A DNA stretch of 64,000 nt from Bog-473 sp963755495 (GTDB lineage Bacteria > Actinomycetota > Acidimicrobiia > Acidimicrobiales > RAAP-2). The stretch covers positions 558,001-622,000 of the forward strand of contig CAVWJS010000006.1 in the NCBI GenBank assembly GCA_963755495.1, given 5' to 3'. Position 1 is the stretch's first letter. Every line of letters begins with the position of its first letter. Of the stretch, positions 19,940-28,630 are shown piece by piece. The notes beneath the pieces were generated by a model. That model was not told the origin of the DNA. It made no database searches and was given only the letters and a program-made list of their open reading frames with translations. The translations under genes and the position numbers were made by a program.

Positions 19940-21507
19940 TGGCCTTCAGGGAAGTGGGGGAGATGGAGAAGGACTTGTCGACGCCGAGATCATGGGTGCG
20001 ACACCTGCACGCGCTGAACGAGCGGCTTGCACGTGTCGGGAGTCGAGTCCGACTCGGGCGTACCGAGCGGGACGAGGCAGGTGCGGTCCTTGTGCTCGCC
20101 CTTCTCTTCTTGGGGTCGGTAGGTCTCGTTGTGGGAGCCTTGGCAAGCTGGACCACGAATGACCTGAACAACACAGCTCACTTTGCCTCCGCGCGTTCGC
20201 TTCAGTTTGCGGCCAGTAGCGCGACCGAGACAGCCATTCAGAACATTCGCTACACCCCGTTGCTTTTGACAACGCAGACACTCAATGCCAGCCCTCCATC
20301 CGCCTGTTGGGGAACGAGCCCATCGACACCATCCACGGTGACCTCCAACGGCAGCACCATGGCCGTTTGGTGTAGCACCGTATGGACCCCGACGAGTGCC
20401 AACACTCGTGTCGTCACGTTTTCAACCTGCGTGAGCACGATGTCGGCATCGGCGTGCGCGCTCACCCCTTATCTTCAGGCCGTCGTCACTTTCGATGATT
20501 ACCCCTCAGGAGTGGTGAGCGCGCCAAGTGGCGCGCAATGTGTGGCCTACTGTGGAACAGGGATCACCGTGAACAGCTGGTTGTTTTCTCCAACGGTCCC
20601 AACGGTCACGGCCATTTCGACGAGCGGGGGTGGGGCCGGGGGTTCTATCACCGGTGGGACGACTGTCACGATAACGGGGTCCGGATTTGTCAGTGGCGCG
20701 TCCACGGTCAACTTCGTGGAGGAATCCGGCGGTGCGCCGGCTAGTGACAATACGGTCCTGCCGGCCAGCAACGTGGTGTTCAACTCATCGACTTCGCTTA
20801 CGGCAGTCTCGCCAGAGGTGATCGAGGGGACCACGTATTTCGTGACCGTGACGACGCCGACCGGGACAAGCGCTTACACCTATAACGGGACCGGTCAGAT
20901 ATTTACCTACTCCTTAATTGCTCCCACGGTGACTGGAATAAGCCCCACTTCAGGACTTAGCGCTGGCGGCACTTCCATCTCGATCACCGGTACCGGCTTC
21001 GTCACGGGTGCCACCGTCTCATTCGTGGAGGAATCCGGCGGATCTCTTGCCAGTCCTAACGTCATCCTCGGAGCCACCAGCGTGTCGGTTGTGAGTGATT
21101 CGGCCATGACGGCCGTATCGCCGGCCATCATTGCGGGTTCGACGTATTACGTCACCGTGCGGACGCCAACCGGGACAAGCTCGTACGGACCCGCTGTGTT
21201 CACCTACTCTACGCTGGTCCCGGTCGTCTCAAGTATCTCCGTTACCGCGGGCCCGTCTGCGGGGGGGACATCCCTTACGATCACCGGCACCGGGTTCTAT
21301 ACCGGCGCAACCGTGACCTTCGTCGAGGAATCAGGCGGATCCGCCGTCTCTCCGACCGTGAGCGTTCCCGCCACGGGCGTCGTGCTCAATGGAGCCACGA
21401 CCATTACAGCCGTGTCGCCTGCGGTGACCGTCGGGTCGACGTACTTCGTCACCGTTACCACGACGGGTGGTACCAGTAGCGGGGGCCCGGTCTTCACGTA
21501 CTCGTAG
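19939..21507 (+). CDS. PilX-like minor prepilin with three IPT/TIG domains, cassette B
   Basis: The ATG at 19939 overlaps the preceding TGA. The 522-residue protein has a long polar leader (about 45 residues) ending ERDEAGAVLVLALLFLG, a membrane helix, and a PilX-like N-domain (TNDLNNTAHFASARSLQFAASSATETAI) with cysteines near residues 112, 133, 152, 160, 187 and 191. Three IPT/TIG Ig-like domains follow at about residues 215-320, 325-420 and 425-520. Each has ISPTSGLSAGGTSISITGTGF and an inserted FVEESGGS motif. The leader lacks the canonical FTLIE and the +5 Glu, as in PilX and TadE/G-type minor pilins. Probable surface-exposed pilus tip or accessory subunit. Confidence 0.75.
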   Translation: MAFREVGEMEKDLSTPRSWVRHLHALNERLARVGSRVRLGRTERDEAGAVLVLALLFLGSVGLVVGALASWTTNDLNNTAHFASARSLQFAASSATETAIQNIRYTPLLLTTQTLNASPPSACWGTSPSTPSTVTSNGSTMAVWCSTVWTPTSANTRVVTFSTCVSTMSASACALTPYLQAVVTFDDYPSGVVSAPSGAQCVAYCGTGITVNSWLFSPTVPTVTAISTSGGGAGGSITGGTTVTITGSGFVSGASTVNFVEESGGAPASDNTVLPASNVVFNSSTSLTAVSPEVIEGTTYFVTVTTPTGTSAYTYNGTGQIFTYSLIAPTVTGISPTSGLSAGGTSISITGTGFVTGATVSFVEESGGSLASPNVILGATSVSVVSDSAMTAVSPAIIAGSTYYVTVRTPTGTSSYGPAVFTYSTLVPVVSSISVTAGPSAGGTSLTITGTGFYTGATVTFVEESGGSAVSPTVSVPATGVVLNGATTITAVSPAVTVGSTYFVTVTTTGGTSSGGPVFTYS

Positions 21508-21793
21508 CCCGCAACTGCTGTGGGGCAGAGTGCCATTGCGAAGTCCGCGGGTTGGTCTTCGCCCACTTGCGGCATTGGTTTGTTCCGCAGCCGATTGCCC
21601 TCGATTGCCGTGTCGAGCAGGGCTTCCAGCGCCGCTCTCTAGTTGGGAGAACGTTGAGATTGCGTAGCCGGTGTGGTGATGTGCGTCGTTCATCCTTGTA
21701 GATGAAGGGGGCAGGCATCCGCCGGCACCTCATCGGAAGCGATAGCGGGCACTACCGAGTTCCGGCTAGCCCCTAAACGAAAGGCAGAAAGAA
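21508..21793. other. Gap before the cassette B pilins
   Basis: These 286 bases contain no supported gene. An AAACGAAAGGCAG segment just before the ATG is shared with the cassette A pilin leader region and is the ribosome-binding site. A separate pilin promoter is likely here, because the pilin must be made in excess of the minor subunits, but no boxes can be assigned with confidence. Confidence 0.4.
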
Positions 21794-22264
21794 ATGATGG
21801 AGCGATACCGTGAGATCCAGCGCCAGAAGGCTGCTGGCGAAAGAGAAGAAGGGTTCACCCTTATTGAACTCCTCATCGTCATTGTGGTCCTCGGCATTCT
21901 CGCCGCAGTCGTCGTGTTCGCCCTCGGCGGAGTGACAGGCCAGAGTGCCGTCGCCGCGTGCAAGTCGGACGCCAAGACAGTCGAGACCGCTGTGGCCGCC
22001 TTCCAGGCGGACAACCCCGGCGTGACCGTGACCTCGGGGCTATTGACCGGCACGGCAGACAGTGGGCCGTTCCTCAAGAGCTTCCCGTCCAACCCGACGC
22101 ACTATTACATCGGCATTGCCCAGGCCACTGGCGCCGGCAATGGAGAAGTTGACGTTGCACTGGCCGCAACCGCTGTTCCGGGCTCGGGAGCGTCTTGGCA
22201 GAACTTCGACACCGAAGCCAGCACAGGGACGACCGTCCTCGCGGGTTGCAACGCCGTTACCTAG
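21794..22264 (+). CDS. pilA: Type IV major pilin, first copy
   Basis: The 156-residue prepilin has an 18-residue leader MMERYREIQRQKAAGERE-, the cleavage site after Gly in EEGFTLIELLIV, Glu +5, and a long N-terminal helix. A small globular C-domain follows with the conserved blocks FLKSFPSNPTHYYIGIA and WQNFDTE. Cysteines near residues 56 and 153 could form a C-terminal disulfide typical of type IV pilins. The ribosome-binding site is GAAAGG. It is followed by a hairpin and a second pilin gene. The subunit is polymerised by PilB/PilC and processed by the peptidase at 28631. Confidence 0.93.
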   Translation: MMERYREIQRQKAAGEREEGFTLIELLIVIVVLGILAAVVVFALGGVTGQSAVAACKSDAKTVETAVAAFQADNPGVTVTSGLLTGTADSGPFLKSFPSNPTHYYIGIAQATGAGNGEVDVALAATAVPGSGASWQNFDTEASTGTTVLAGCNAVT

Positions 22265-22295
22265 TCGGTAACTGAAAGAAACGTTTCAGGTTGAA

Positions 22296-22329
22296 CCGAA
22301 GAGCCCGGCCCTGGGGCCGGGCTCTTCGG
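22296..22329 (+). terminator. Perfect 15-bp hairpin between the two pilin genes
   Basis: The arms CCGAAGAGCCCGGCC (22296-22310) and their exact complement (22315-22329) flank a four-base loop CTGG. No long T-run follows immediately. It may be a terminator or attenuator that sets the ratio of the two pilins, or it may stabilise the 3' end of the first pilin mRNA. Confidence 0.75.
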
Positions 22330-22376
22330 CTTCGTCCCCCGACGTAAAGCGAACGACTCCTTGGAGGGAGAAAGAG

Positions 22377-22865
22377 ATGATGGAGCGATACCGTGAGATC
22401 CAGCGCCAGAAGGCTGCTGGCGAAAGAGAAGAAGGGTTCACCCTTATTGAACTCCTCATCGTCATTGTGGTCCTCGGCATTCTTGCCGCAGTTGTCGTGT
22501 TCGCCCTCGGCGGAGTGACGGGCCAGAGTGCTGTTGCCGCGTGCAAGTCGGACGCCAAGACGGTCGAGACGGCTGTGGGCGCCTTCCAGGCGGAGAACCC
22601 AGGCTTGACGCCGACGTCGACGAGCTTGACGACCACGACCACGACGTATCACGGCCCCTTCCTCAAGAGCTTCCCGTCCAACTCGACGCACTATTACATC
22701 GGCATCGGTATGGACTACAACGCCACCGCGGGAGAAGTCGACATTGCGCAGGGCAACACGACTGGCGCTCCTGCGGCGGACACATCCTCTATCAACAACT
22801 GGCAGTCCTTCGACACGGAGAGCGGCGCCTCGGGTGTCGCAGCTGGCTGCGGCGGCGTTTCGTAG
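22377..22865 (+). CDS. pilA: Type IV major pilin, second copy
   Basis: The 162-residue prepilin shares the first ~70 residues almost exactly with the copy at 21794, including leader and helix, then diverges (ENPGLTPTSTSLTTTTTTYHG). It keeps the FLKSFPSNSTHYYIGIG block, a WQSFDTE motif and the paired cysteines. A TTGGAGGGAG ribosome-binding site precedes the ATG. The two pilins could assemble together or be alternative subunits; the variable region is what would be exposed on the fibre. Confidence 0.93.
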   Translation: MMERYREIQRQKAAGEREEGFTLIELLIVIVVLGILAAVVVFALGGVTGQSAVAACKSDAKTVETAVGAFQAENPGLTPTSTSLTTTTTTYHGPFLKSFPSNSTHYYIGIGMDYNATAGEVDIAQGNTTGAPAADTSSINNWQSFDTESGASGVAAGCGGVS

Positions 22866-22969
22866 TCGGTACGAATAGCAACATCACGTCTGGGTGAACC
22901 AAGTATGTCTAATCCTCAAGCCGGGTTGGGCCTATCGGGTCTTGTCCTCCTCACGAAAGAAGCAATCCA

Positions 22970-24058
22970 ATGATTGAGATTGATACCGCAGCCATTTCGC
23001 CATGGTTGGATATTCTGTGGGACCAGAAGGGTTCAGACCTGCTGCTTGCTGGAGGGTCGGCGCCTCGTATCCGGGTGGACGGCAAGCTGCGTCCGATAGA
23101 GGGTGCTCCCATACTGACTGGGCCGGAGATTGACGCCCTCGTGCGTCCCCTGCTCACCCCTTCCCAAAGCGAAATGCTCGACACGGAACAAGACGTGGAC
23201 TTTGCCTTCTCGTGGCTCGATCGGGCTCGACTCCGTGGGAGCGCCTTCACACAACGAGGCGAGACGGCGCTTGCCCTGCGCATGATCCCGTCGGCCATCC
23301 CCACGTTTGCCGACCTCGACCTGCCTCCCACCGCGGATTGGTTGGCCAACCTCCCTCGCGGTTTCGTGTTGGTAACTGGGCCGACCGGTTCGGGGAAGTC
23401 GACCACCCTGGCCTCCGTCATCGATCGGATTAACGAGACGCGAGCGTGCCATATTCTGACGATTGAGGACCCGGTTGAATACGTGCACCGGCACAAGTTG
23501 GCGGCGGTGACACAACGCGAGATAGGACTCGACAGTCCCTCGTTCGATCGGGCCCTTCGGTCGGCATTGCGAGAGGACCCTGACGTGCTTCTGGTTGGTG
23601 AGATGCGCGACATCGAGTCGATTCAGATCGCCCTCACCATGGCCGAGACCGGTCACCTTGTCTTCGCTACTCTGCACACCAACGACGCTCCCCAGGCTAT
23701 TGACCGTATTATCGACGTCTTCCCGGCCTGGCGCCAGGAGCAGACCAGGGTGCAGCTTTCCGCATCGCTGGGCGCGATTCTGGCGCAACGCCTCATTCCC
23801 AAGGTTGGAGGTGGAATGGTCGCAGCCTTCGAGGTGCTCATTGCCACCAACCCGGTTCGGAACCTCATTCGAGAGGGCCGGTCAAACCAGCTCCTCAACA
23901 TCATGACGACGAACCAGAAGGAAGGGATGCGCACCCTCGAGATCAGTCTGGCCGAGCTCATCGCTGCTGGCACCATCACCTACGAGGACGCGCTCAACGT
24001 CTCTGCCCACCCCAAGGAACTGGCTCGCGCCATAAGCGTGGCCGGAGTGAAGGTCTGA
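22970..24058 (+). CDS. pilT: Type IV pilus retraction ATPase PilT
   Basis: The 362-residue length is typical of PilT. Motifs are the N-terminal PAS-like region (KGSDLLLAGGSAPRIRVDGKLRPI), Walker A GPTGSGKSTT, Asp box TIEDPVEYVH, Walker B LLVGEMRD, the His box FATLHTND and the PilT-type segment IDVFPAWRQEQTRVQLSASL. PilT depolymerises pili for twitching or DNA uptake. A single copy serves both cassettes. The start ATG has a GAAAGAAG ribosome-binding site. Confidence 0.96.
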   Translation: MIEIDTAAISPWLDILWDQKGSDLLLAGGSAPRIRVDGKLRPIEGAPILTGPEIDALVRPLLTPSQSEMLDTEQDVDFAFSWLDRARLRGSAFTQRGETALALRMIPSAIPTFADLDLPPTADWLANLPRGFVLVTGPTGSGKSTTLASVIDRINETRACHILTIEDPVEYVHRHKLAAVTQREIGLDSPSFDRALRSALREDPDVLLVGEMRDIESIQIALTMAETGHLVFATLHTNDAPQAIDRIIDVFPAWRQEQTRVQLSASLGAILAQRLIPKVGGGMVAAFEVLIATNPVRNLIREGRSNQLLNIMTTNQKEGMRTLEISLAELIAAGTITYEDALNVSAHPKELARAISVAGVKV

Positions 24059-24064
24059 GACGGT

Positions 24065-24775
24065 ATGCGTTCTCGAGGTGGACCGGAACTGCCGTATTCA
24101 ATCGTGGCCGGCGTTACCCCTTGCGCTCCAGGTTGGCTCGTTGCCAGTGCCAAGCTGCATGGCGCCACTTTCGCCCCAGAAGAGCCCCGCGTGATAGCCA
24201 CTTTTGCCGAAGTCCTGGACGAGCGTCCGAGCTTCTCGGTGATTGCCGTGAATGCGCCGATTGGCTACGCCCAGGAGACGCAAGTAGGCGGGAGAACGTG
24301 CGATCGGTTGGCAAGAGGCCTGTTGGGTCGGCGTGGTTCGACGGTTCACAGCGCGCCAACCCGAGCCAGTCTCGAAGAGGATGCTGTCGTCGTCGACGAC
24401 CGCCTCGATGCCGTCACCAATATCTTGCTTCGCCGATACCGTGAGGTGGCGGCGGAAATGGCACCGTTTCGGCAGCGCACAGTCTATGAAGTCCATCCCG
24501 AGCTGAGTTTTTTTCAGATCAATGGTGATCAACCCCTGCGCTGGTCGAAGAAGACTGAAGCAGGGTGGGAGGAGCGGGCGGAACTTCTCAAGAGGAGAGT
24601 CCCCGGGGTGGAACGGATACTCGAGACCGAACTGGACGACGTGCCTATCGCCCACTTGCTCGATGCGGCGGCGATGTTGTGGACGGCGCGTCGAATATTT
24701 GCTCGGGCCGCCGTGCGCATTCCGACTGATCCCGAGTGGGACGACCAGGGACTGCGCATGGAGCTCGTTCGCTAA
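24065..24775 (+). CDS. DUF429 family protein (RNase H-fold, function unknown)
   Basis: The 236-residue product fits DUF429, a predicted RNase-H-like fold family. Visible features are the early GVTPCAPGWLVAS strand-turn, IAVNAPIG with a conserved acidic or substituted position, GRTCDRLARGLLGRRGSTVHSAPTR, EVHPELSFFQINGD, and HLLDAAAMLWTARR near the C-terminus. It starts six bases after the pilT stop and is probably co-transcribed. In the usual family motif the early position is Asp (GVD); here it is Thr, so activity is uncertain. Confidence 0.75.
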   Translation: MRSRGGPELPYSIVAGVTPCAPGWLVASAKLHGATFAPEEPRVIATFAEVLDERPSFSVIAVNAPIGYAQETQVGGRTCDRLARGLLGRRGSTVHSAPTRASLEEDAVVVDDRLDAVTNILLRRYREVAAEMAPFRQRTVYEVHPELSFFQINGDQPLRWSKKTEAGWEERAELLKRRVPGVERILETELDDVPIAHLLDAAAMLWTARRIFARAAVRIPTDPEWDDQGLRMELVR

Positions 24776-24814
24776 GGGACTTTCGTGCGTAGAGGTATTT
24801 TCGCAGGGACCCTG

Positions 24815-26466
24815 ATGACGGATTCAGTCACCTCCGAGATCTCTGACGACCCAGTTCGGACTTCCTGGTTGACACGTCCGCGATCGGCGATGTGGTGTGC
24901 CATCGGCTGGTTGGTTGCGACCGCGACGTTCATTGGCTTGACCGCGCTCCTCGGTGGCCCCACGGAGGGCGACGCCAGCGAATCCTTGTACTCGACCTGG
25001 GCTATCGCGCACGGTCGGTTTGCCTGCGCGTTCCCCCCTGCGACGCATCACCATTTTCCCGCTTATGCGCAACCCGGACCGTTTGTGGCACCGCTCTACC
25101 CGTTGCTCTCGGGCGCGCTTGGTGCTATCACGCGCATCGGGCATGGTGTGCCGTTCCCCTCGGTGACAGCACTCGGCCCGCACTGCTCGACATCCTCGCT
25201 CGCCATCTATCACTGGGCGGTGAGCTCGGGCGCTGCCCTGCCCACTGTACGTCTCGGGTACTTGAGTTGGATTGTCTTGATGGCGGGCGTCATTGCTTTG
25301 CTGAGGGCGTGTGGGCGGGGCCGCTGTGGATGGGAGCCAGTGGCCCTCGTGGTCCTGGCCTGCACCCCGGCCGTTTTCCTACCCCTCTTGAACTACTTTC
25401 ACCCGCAGGATCTCGTGGCCATGGGTTTGGGGCTGGGGGGAGTGGCCTGTGCCAAACGAGGTTGGTGGATCTGGGCCGGCGTGCTGCTCGGTCTGGCGTT
25501 GACCTCGCAGCAGTTCGCGGTGCTTATCGTCGCTCCGCTGCTGGTGATTGTGCCCGCAAACCGGCGGACGCGGTTCGTGGGTGGCACGATCGGTGGATTT
25601 GCGCTTGTGGTACTCCCCGCGATCGTCATCACCTCGGGGCGAGCCATGCCGCGCGGCAATTCTGGGATCCGGCAATACGCCGGGAACGGGTGGGACCTGG
25701 CTGTGGGAGCTCCATCTCCATGGGGCGCTCCTCCTCGGCCTGTCGCGCGTCCTGCCGATTTTGTGCTCTCTTGCAATGTCGCAGTGGGCCATGCGACGGC
25801 TCCGTTCCGCCATCCTCGAGCCCATACCCCTGTTGTCACTCATCGCTACCTCGCTGAGCCTGCGGCTTGTCTTCGAACAGAACCTTTACGGGTACTACTT
25901 CATGGCGCTCGCCGTATCTCTGGTCGCCCTTGACGTCATCCGTGGCCGTATTCGCGGTCCACTCATCGCATGGATCGCCCTCTTGACGTTGGCCTTCAAT
26001 CCTTTTCCCTGGGGCTTTGCCTCCAATGGACAGCCGTGGGGACTCCAAGCGCGAGAGGATCTCCCGCTCGCACTGGTGGCGATCGCTTTGGTCATTCTCG
26101 TCCGTGACGCGATCAACGGCCGAGTCCGCTGGCACCTGGTGGCCTGGTTGGTCGTGGTCGCGGCAGTATTCCTGAAATTGGCCACCATGGATCGTCTCTC
26201 CCTACCGGCATCCGCTCCCCACATGGCTGTGGCAACTCGTGCTCGTTCCGCTGGGCGCGGCGCTAGCCGCTGGGCCCCTCCTCTCATTCATGCGAGGACG
26301 AGACCGTTCGGTGCCAGTCCAGACCGAAAAGACGTTGCCATTTGTCCTGTCAATCGCTGAAATGAGCGCAAACAGTGCGATGCCAGTGATCCCGAGAAAC
26401 CTCCGCAGGTTTCGTCGCGGAATCGACATTTCTCGGATGCACGTCTCCTACTCTGGTGCGTCATGA
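24815..26466 (+). pseudogene. GT-C-like multi-pass membrane protein, first tandem copy, two frameshifts
   Basis: This is a paralogue of the intact gene at 26463: ESLYSTWAIAHG, PLYPLLSGALGAITRIG, GPHCS, and LNYFHPQDLVAMGLGLGG all recur there. ATG 24815 matches the start of the paralogue (MTDSVTS against MTDPVSI). Homology leaves the first frame near 25700, continues in a second frame (LRLVFEQNLYGYYFMALAVSLVALDVIRGRI), and near 26210 moves to a third (PTWLWQLVLVPLGAALAAGPLL), which ends at 26466 overlapping the next ATG. Two single-base changes therefore break a gene of about 550 codons. It may be a decayed duplicate or contain sequence errors. Confidence 0.65.
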
Positions 26467-27806
26467 CGGATCCGGTCAGCATCGTTGACGGGCATTCCGT
26501 CCCGAAGTGGAGGTCCTGGCTGGACAAGCCCCTCTCGGGGTGGTGGTGCGCGCTGGGATGGGTATTCGCGTCGGTCGTCTTTCTGTCCGTGGTGCATCTC
26601 CTCAGAGGACCGTCATTGGGGGATTCGGACGAATCCATTTATTCCACCTGGGCCATCGCTCATGGCCATTTTTCGTGTGCCTATGTCCCCGGAAACACCG
26701 ACAGTTTCCCCTTTAAGGCACCTCTTTACCCAATTCTTAGTGGGGCGCTCGCCGCTCTGACCAGAATTGGCAGCAGTATCCCCTTTCCTTCGCAGGCCGA
26801 CTTAGGCCCACACTGCTCAGCCGCCGTAAGTTCCATTTCGAAGTGGTATGTCCACGCCGGTGCGCTCACACCTACGGTGAATCTTGGTCTGTTCACCTGG
26901 TTCGCCCTTTTGGCAGGCCTCGTTGCGTTTCTTCGCGCTTCGGGCCGGGGGCGCTGTCGCTGGGAACCGGTGGTACTCGTATTCGCGGCGTGCGCTCCAC
27001 CGATTTTCATGGCGGTGCAGCGGTTTGCCCATCCCGAGGATCTGTTGGCCATGGGGTTGTCACTGAGCGGGCTCGCCTGCGTGCTGCGCCGTAGGTGGGT
27101 CTGGGCCGGTGTCCTTCTTGGCTTTGCGGTCATGACGCAACAGTTCGCATTGCTGGTCCTCGTGCCCGTCGTCATTGTGGCGCCGTCGTATCAGCGAGTC
27201 AGGGTTGCCGTGGCCGCAGTGGGTGCGTCGGCTCTCCTCCTCGTGCCGTTGAGCGTCGAGACCTCGGGACGCGTAATCAAGGCGTTGGTGGGCCCGGGCT
27301 ACCAGTCCTCTACCCTGCGCACCGTGGTCTCGACGATGGACCTGCATGGACTTCCGTTGTTCGTCCTCAGCCGGCTCATGCCGATCGTCCTTTCTGCGGT
27401 ACTGGCCACGTGGGCCATCCATCGGCTGGGTCGGACCGTGCTTGATCCATTGCCCCTCGCCTCCTTGGTCGGTACGTCACTCAGCTTCCGTCTCGTCTTC
27501 GAAGTCAATCTCTACGGGTACTACTTCATGGCGGTCGCCATAATCCTCATCTTGCTTGATGTCATTCGGGGCCGGATCAGCGTGTACGTCGTGGCCTGGA
27601 TAGTGCTCATCGCCGTACCCTTTTATCCGCTGCCCTGGGGATTTGACCCGTTTGGTGACGCCTCTCCTCTCTGGGCCTGGCAGATTGTGCTGGTTTCCAC
27701 CGCATTCGCACTGCTGGTCAGGCCACTGGTGAAGCGAGCTCCGGCCGCCAAGGTCGCTCCCCGACCCGTGTGCGCACGAAGGGCCTCTTCGATCAGCGAA
27801 GCGTAA
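26463..27806 (+). CDS. Multi-pass membrane protein, GT-C glycosyltransferase-like
   Basis: The 447-residue protein has about nine hydrophobic segments. An acidic patch between the first helix and the second (GDSDESIYSTWAIAHG) resembles the Asp-rich first loop of GT-C glycosyltransferases that use polyprenyl-phosphate sugars. Other conserved parts shared with the upstream paralogue are FAHPEDLLAMGLSLSG and LVFEVNLYGYYFMAVA. Specific substrate is unknown. Proximity to pilins makes pilin or surface glycosylation an option (inference). The ATG overlaps the end of the preceding gene. Confidence 0.6.
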   Translation: MTDPVSIVDGHSVPKWRSWLDKPLSGWWCALGWVFASVVFLSVVHLLRGPSLGDSDESIYSTWAIAHGHFSCAYVPGNTDSFPFKAPLYPILSGALAALTRIGSSIPFPSQADLGPHCSAAVSSISKWYVHAGALTPTVNLGLFTWFALLAGLVAFLRASGRGRCRWEPVVLVFAACAPPIFMAVQRFAHPEDLLAMGLSLSGLACVLRRRWVWAGVLLGFAVMTQQFALLVLVPVVIVAPSYQRVRVAVAAVGASALLLVPLSVETSGRVIKALVGPGYQSSTLRTVVSTMDLHGLPLFVLSRLMPIVLSAVLATWAIHRLGRTVLDPLPLASLVGTSLSFRLVFEVNLYGYYFMAVAIILILLDVIRGRISVYVVAWIVLIAVPFYPLPWGFDPFGDASPLWAWQIVLVSTAFALLVRPLVKRAPAAKVAPRPVCARRASSISEA

Positions 27807-27900
27807 CGGGGGCCAGGTCCAACCCTCCTTGCGGATATGCCACGTTTACCAGGTCAAATACGTTACGCTGGCACAAATGGGGGTGAGCACGGAGGTTCGG

Positions 27901-28617
27901 GTGAAAATCTTGGTCGTCGAGGACGATCCTGACATAAGTGACCTGCTCAAAAGGGTTCTGGAGTCCGACGGCTACGAGGTCGAAATGGCGAGCGACTCAG
28001 CCGGTGCCCTGAAGTCTGTCGCCGCGGGTGCGCCCGACCTTGTGCTGCTCGACGTCGTTCTCGGTGGGGAAGACGGACGCGACCTCCTCCTCAAGTTGCG
28101 CCAGAAGAGTGACGTTCCAGCTGTATTCCTCACCGGCAGGGGCTTGGAAGGGGACCGCATCGCCGGCCTACGGATGGGTGCTGACGACTACATCGTCAAG
28201 CCGTTCTCACGCGGCGAGCTGTCGGCTCGTATTGAGACTGTCCTGCGCCGGAGCCGCCCGTCCACTACCGAGGCGGCCGCTGACACTTCGGGCGGACTCA
28301 CCTTTGGCGAACTGAAGATCGATCTCACGACAAGAGAGGTGGAGCGCGGCGGTGAGCTCATCGAGCTGACCGCTATGGAGTTCAATCTCCTGGCGTTTTT
28401 GGCCTCGTCGCCCCGCCAGGTGTTCTCGCGCCAGCAACTCCTCCAGAACGTGTGGTCATCGTCGAGTGAATGGCAGGATGAAGCGACCGTGACCGAACAT
28501 ATTCGTCGAGTGCGTCGTAAAATAGAGGTGGATCCCGATCACCCCCGCTGGATTACGACAGTGCGAGGTGTCGGATACCGCTTCGAGCGGCGTGGGCCGA
28601 TGCCCGAGGCCGGATAG
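27901..28617 (+). CDS. OmpR/PhoB-family response regulator
   Basis: GTG 27901 is preferred because GGAGG lies five bases upstream and the receiver domain begins at once (KILVVEDDPDISDLLKRVL). The 238-residue product has the acidic pair EDD, the phospho-acceptor Asp in LVLLDVVLGGEDG, the Thr in FLTGRG and Lys in DDYIVKPFS. A winged-helix DNA-binding domain follows from about residue 135 (LTFGELKIDL...VTEHIRRVRRKIE). No adjacent kinase lies on the same strand; the kinase at 30574 is paired with another regulator. Targets are unknown. Confidence 0.92.
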   Translation: MKILVVEDDPDISDLLKRVLESDGYEVEMASDSAGALKSVAAGAPDLVLLDVVLGGEDGRDLLLKLRQKSDVPAVFLTGRGLEGDRIAGLRMGADDYIVKPFSRGELSARIETVLRRSRPSTTEAAADTSGGLTFGELKIDLTTREVERGGELIELTAMEFNLLAFLASSPRQVFSRQQLLQNVWSSSSEWQDEATVTEHIRRVRRKIEVDPDHPRWITTVRGVGYRFERRGPMPEAG

Positions 28618-28630
28618 TGGTCTGCAGTCC

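Noticed and set aside
21794..22865. Pilin variable halves considered as a diversity-generating retroelement target
   Set aside because: No reverse transcriptase, template repeat or adenine-biased substitution pattern is seen; ordinary duplication and divergence explain the pair.
22866..22969. Possible second cyclic-di-GMP riboswitch before pilT (GCCGGGTTGGGCC)
   Set aside because: The GCAAAC segment, the GNRA hairpin and the CGCAAAGC core are all missing.
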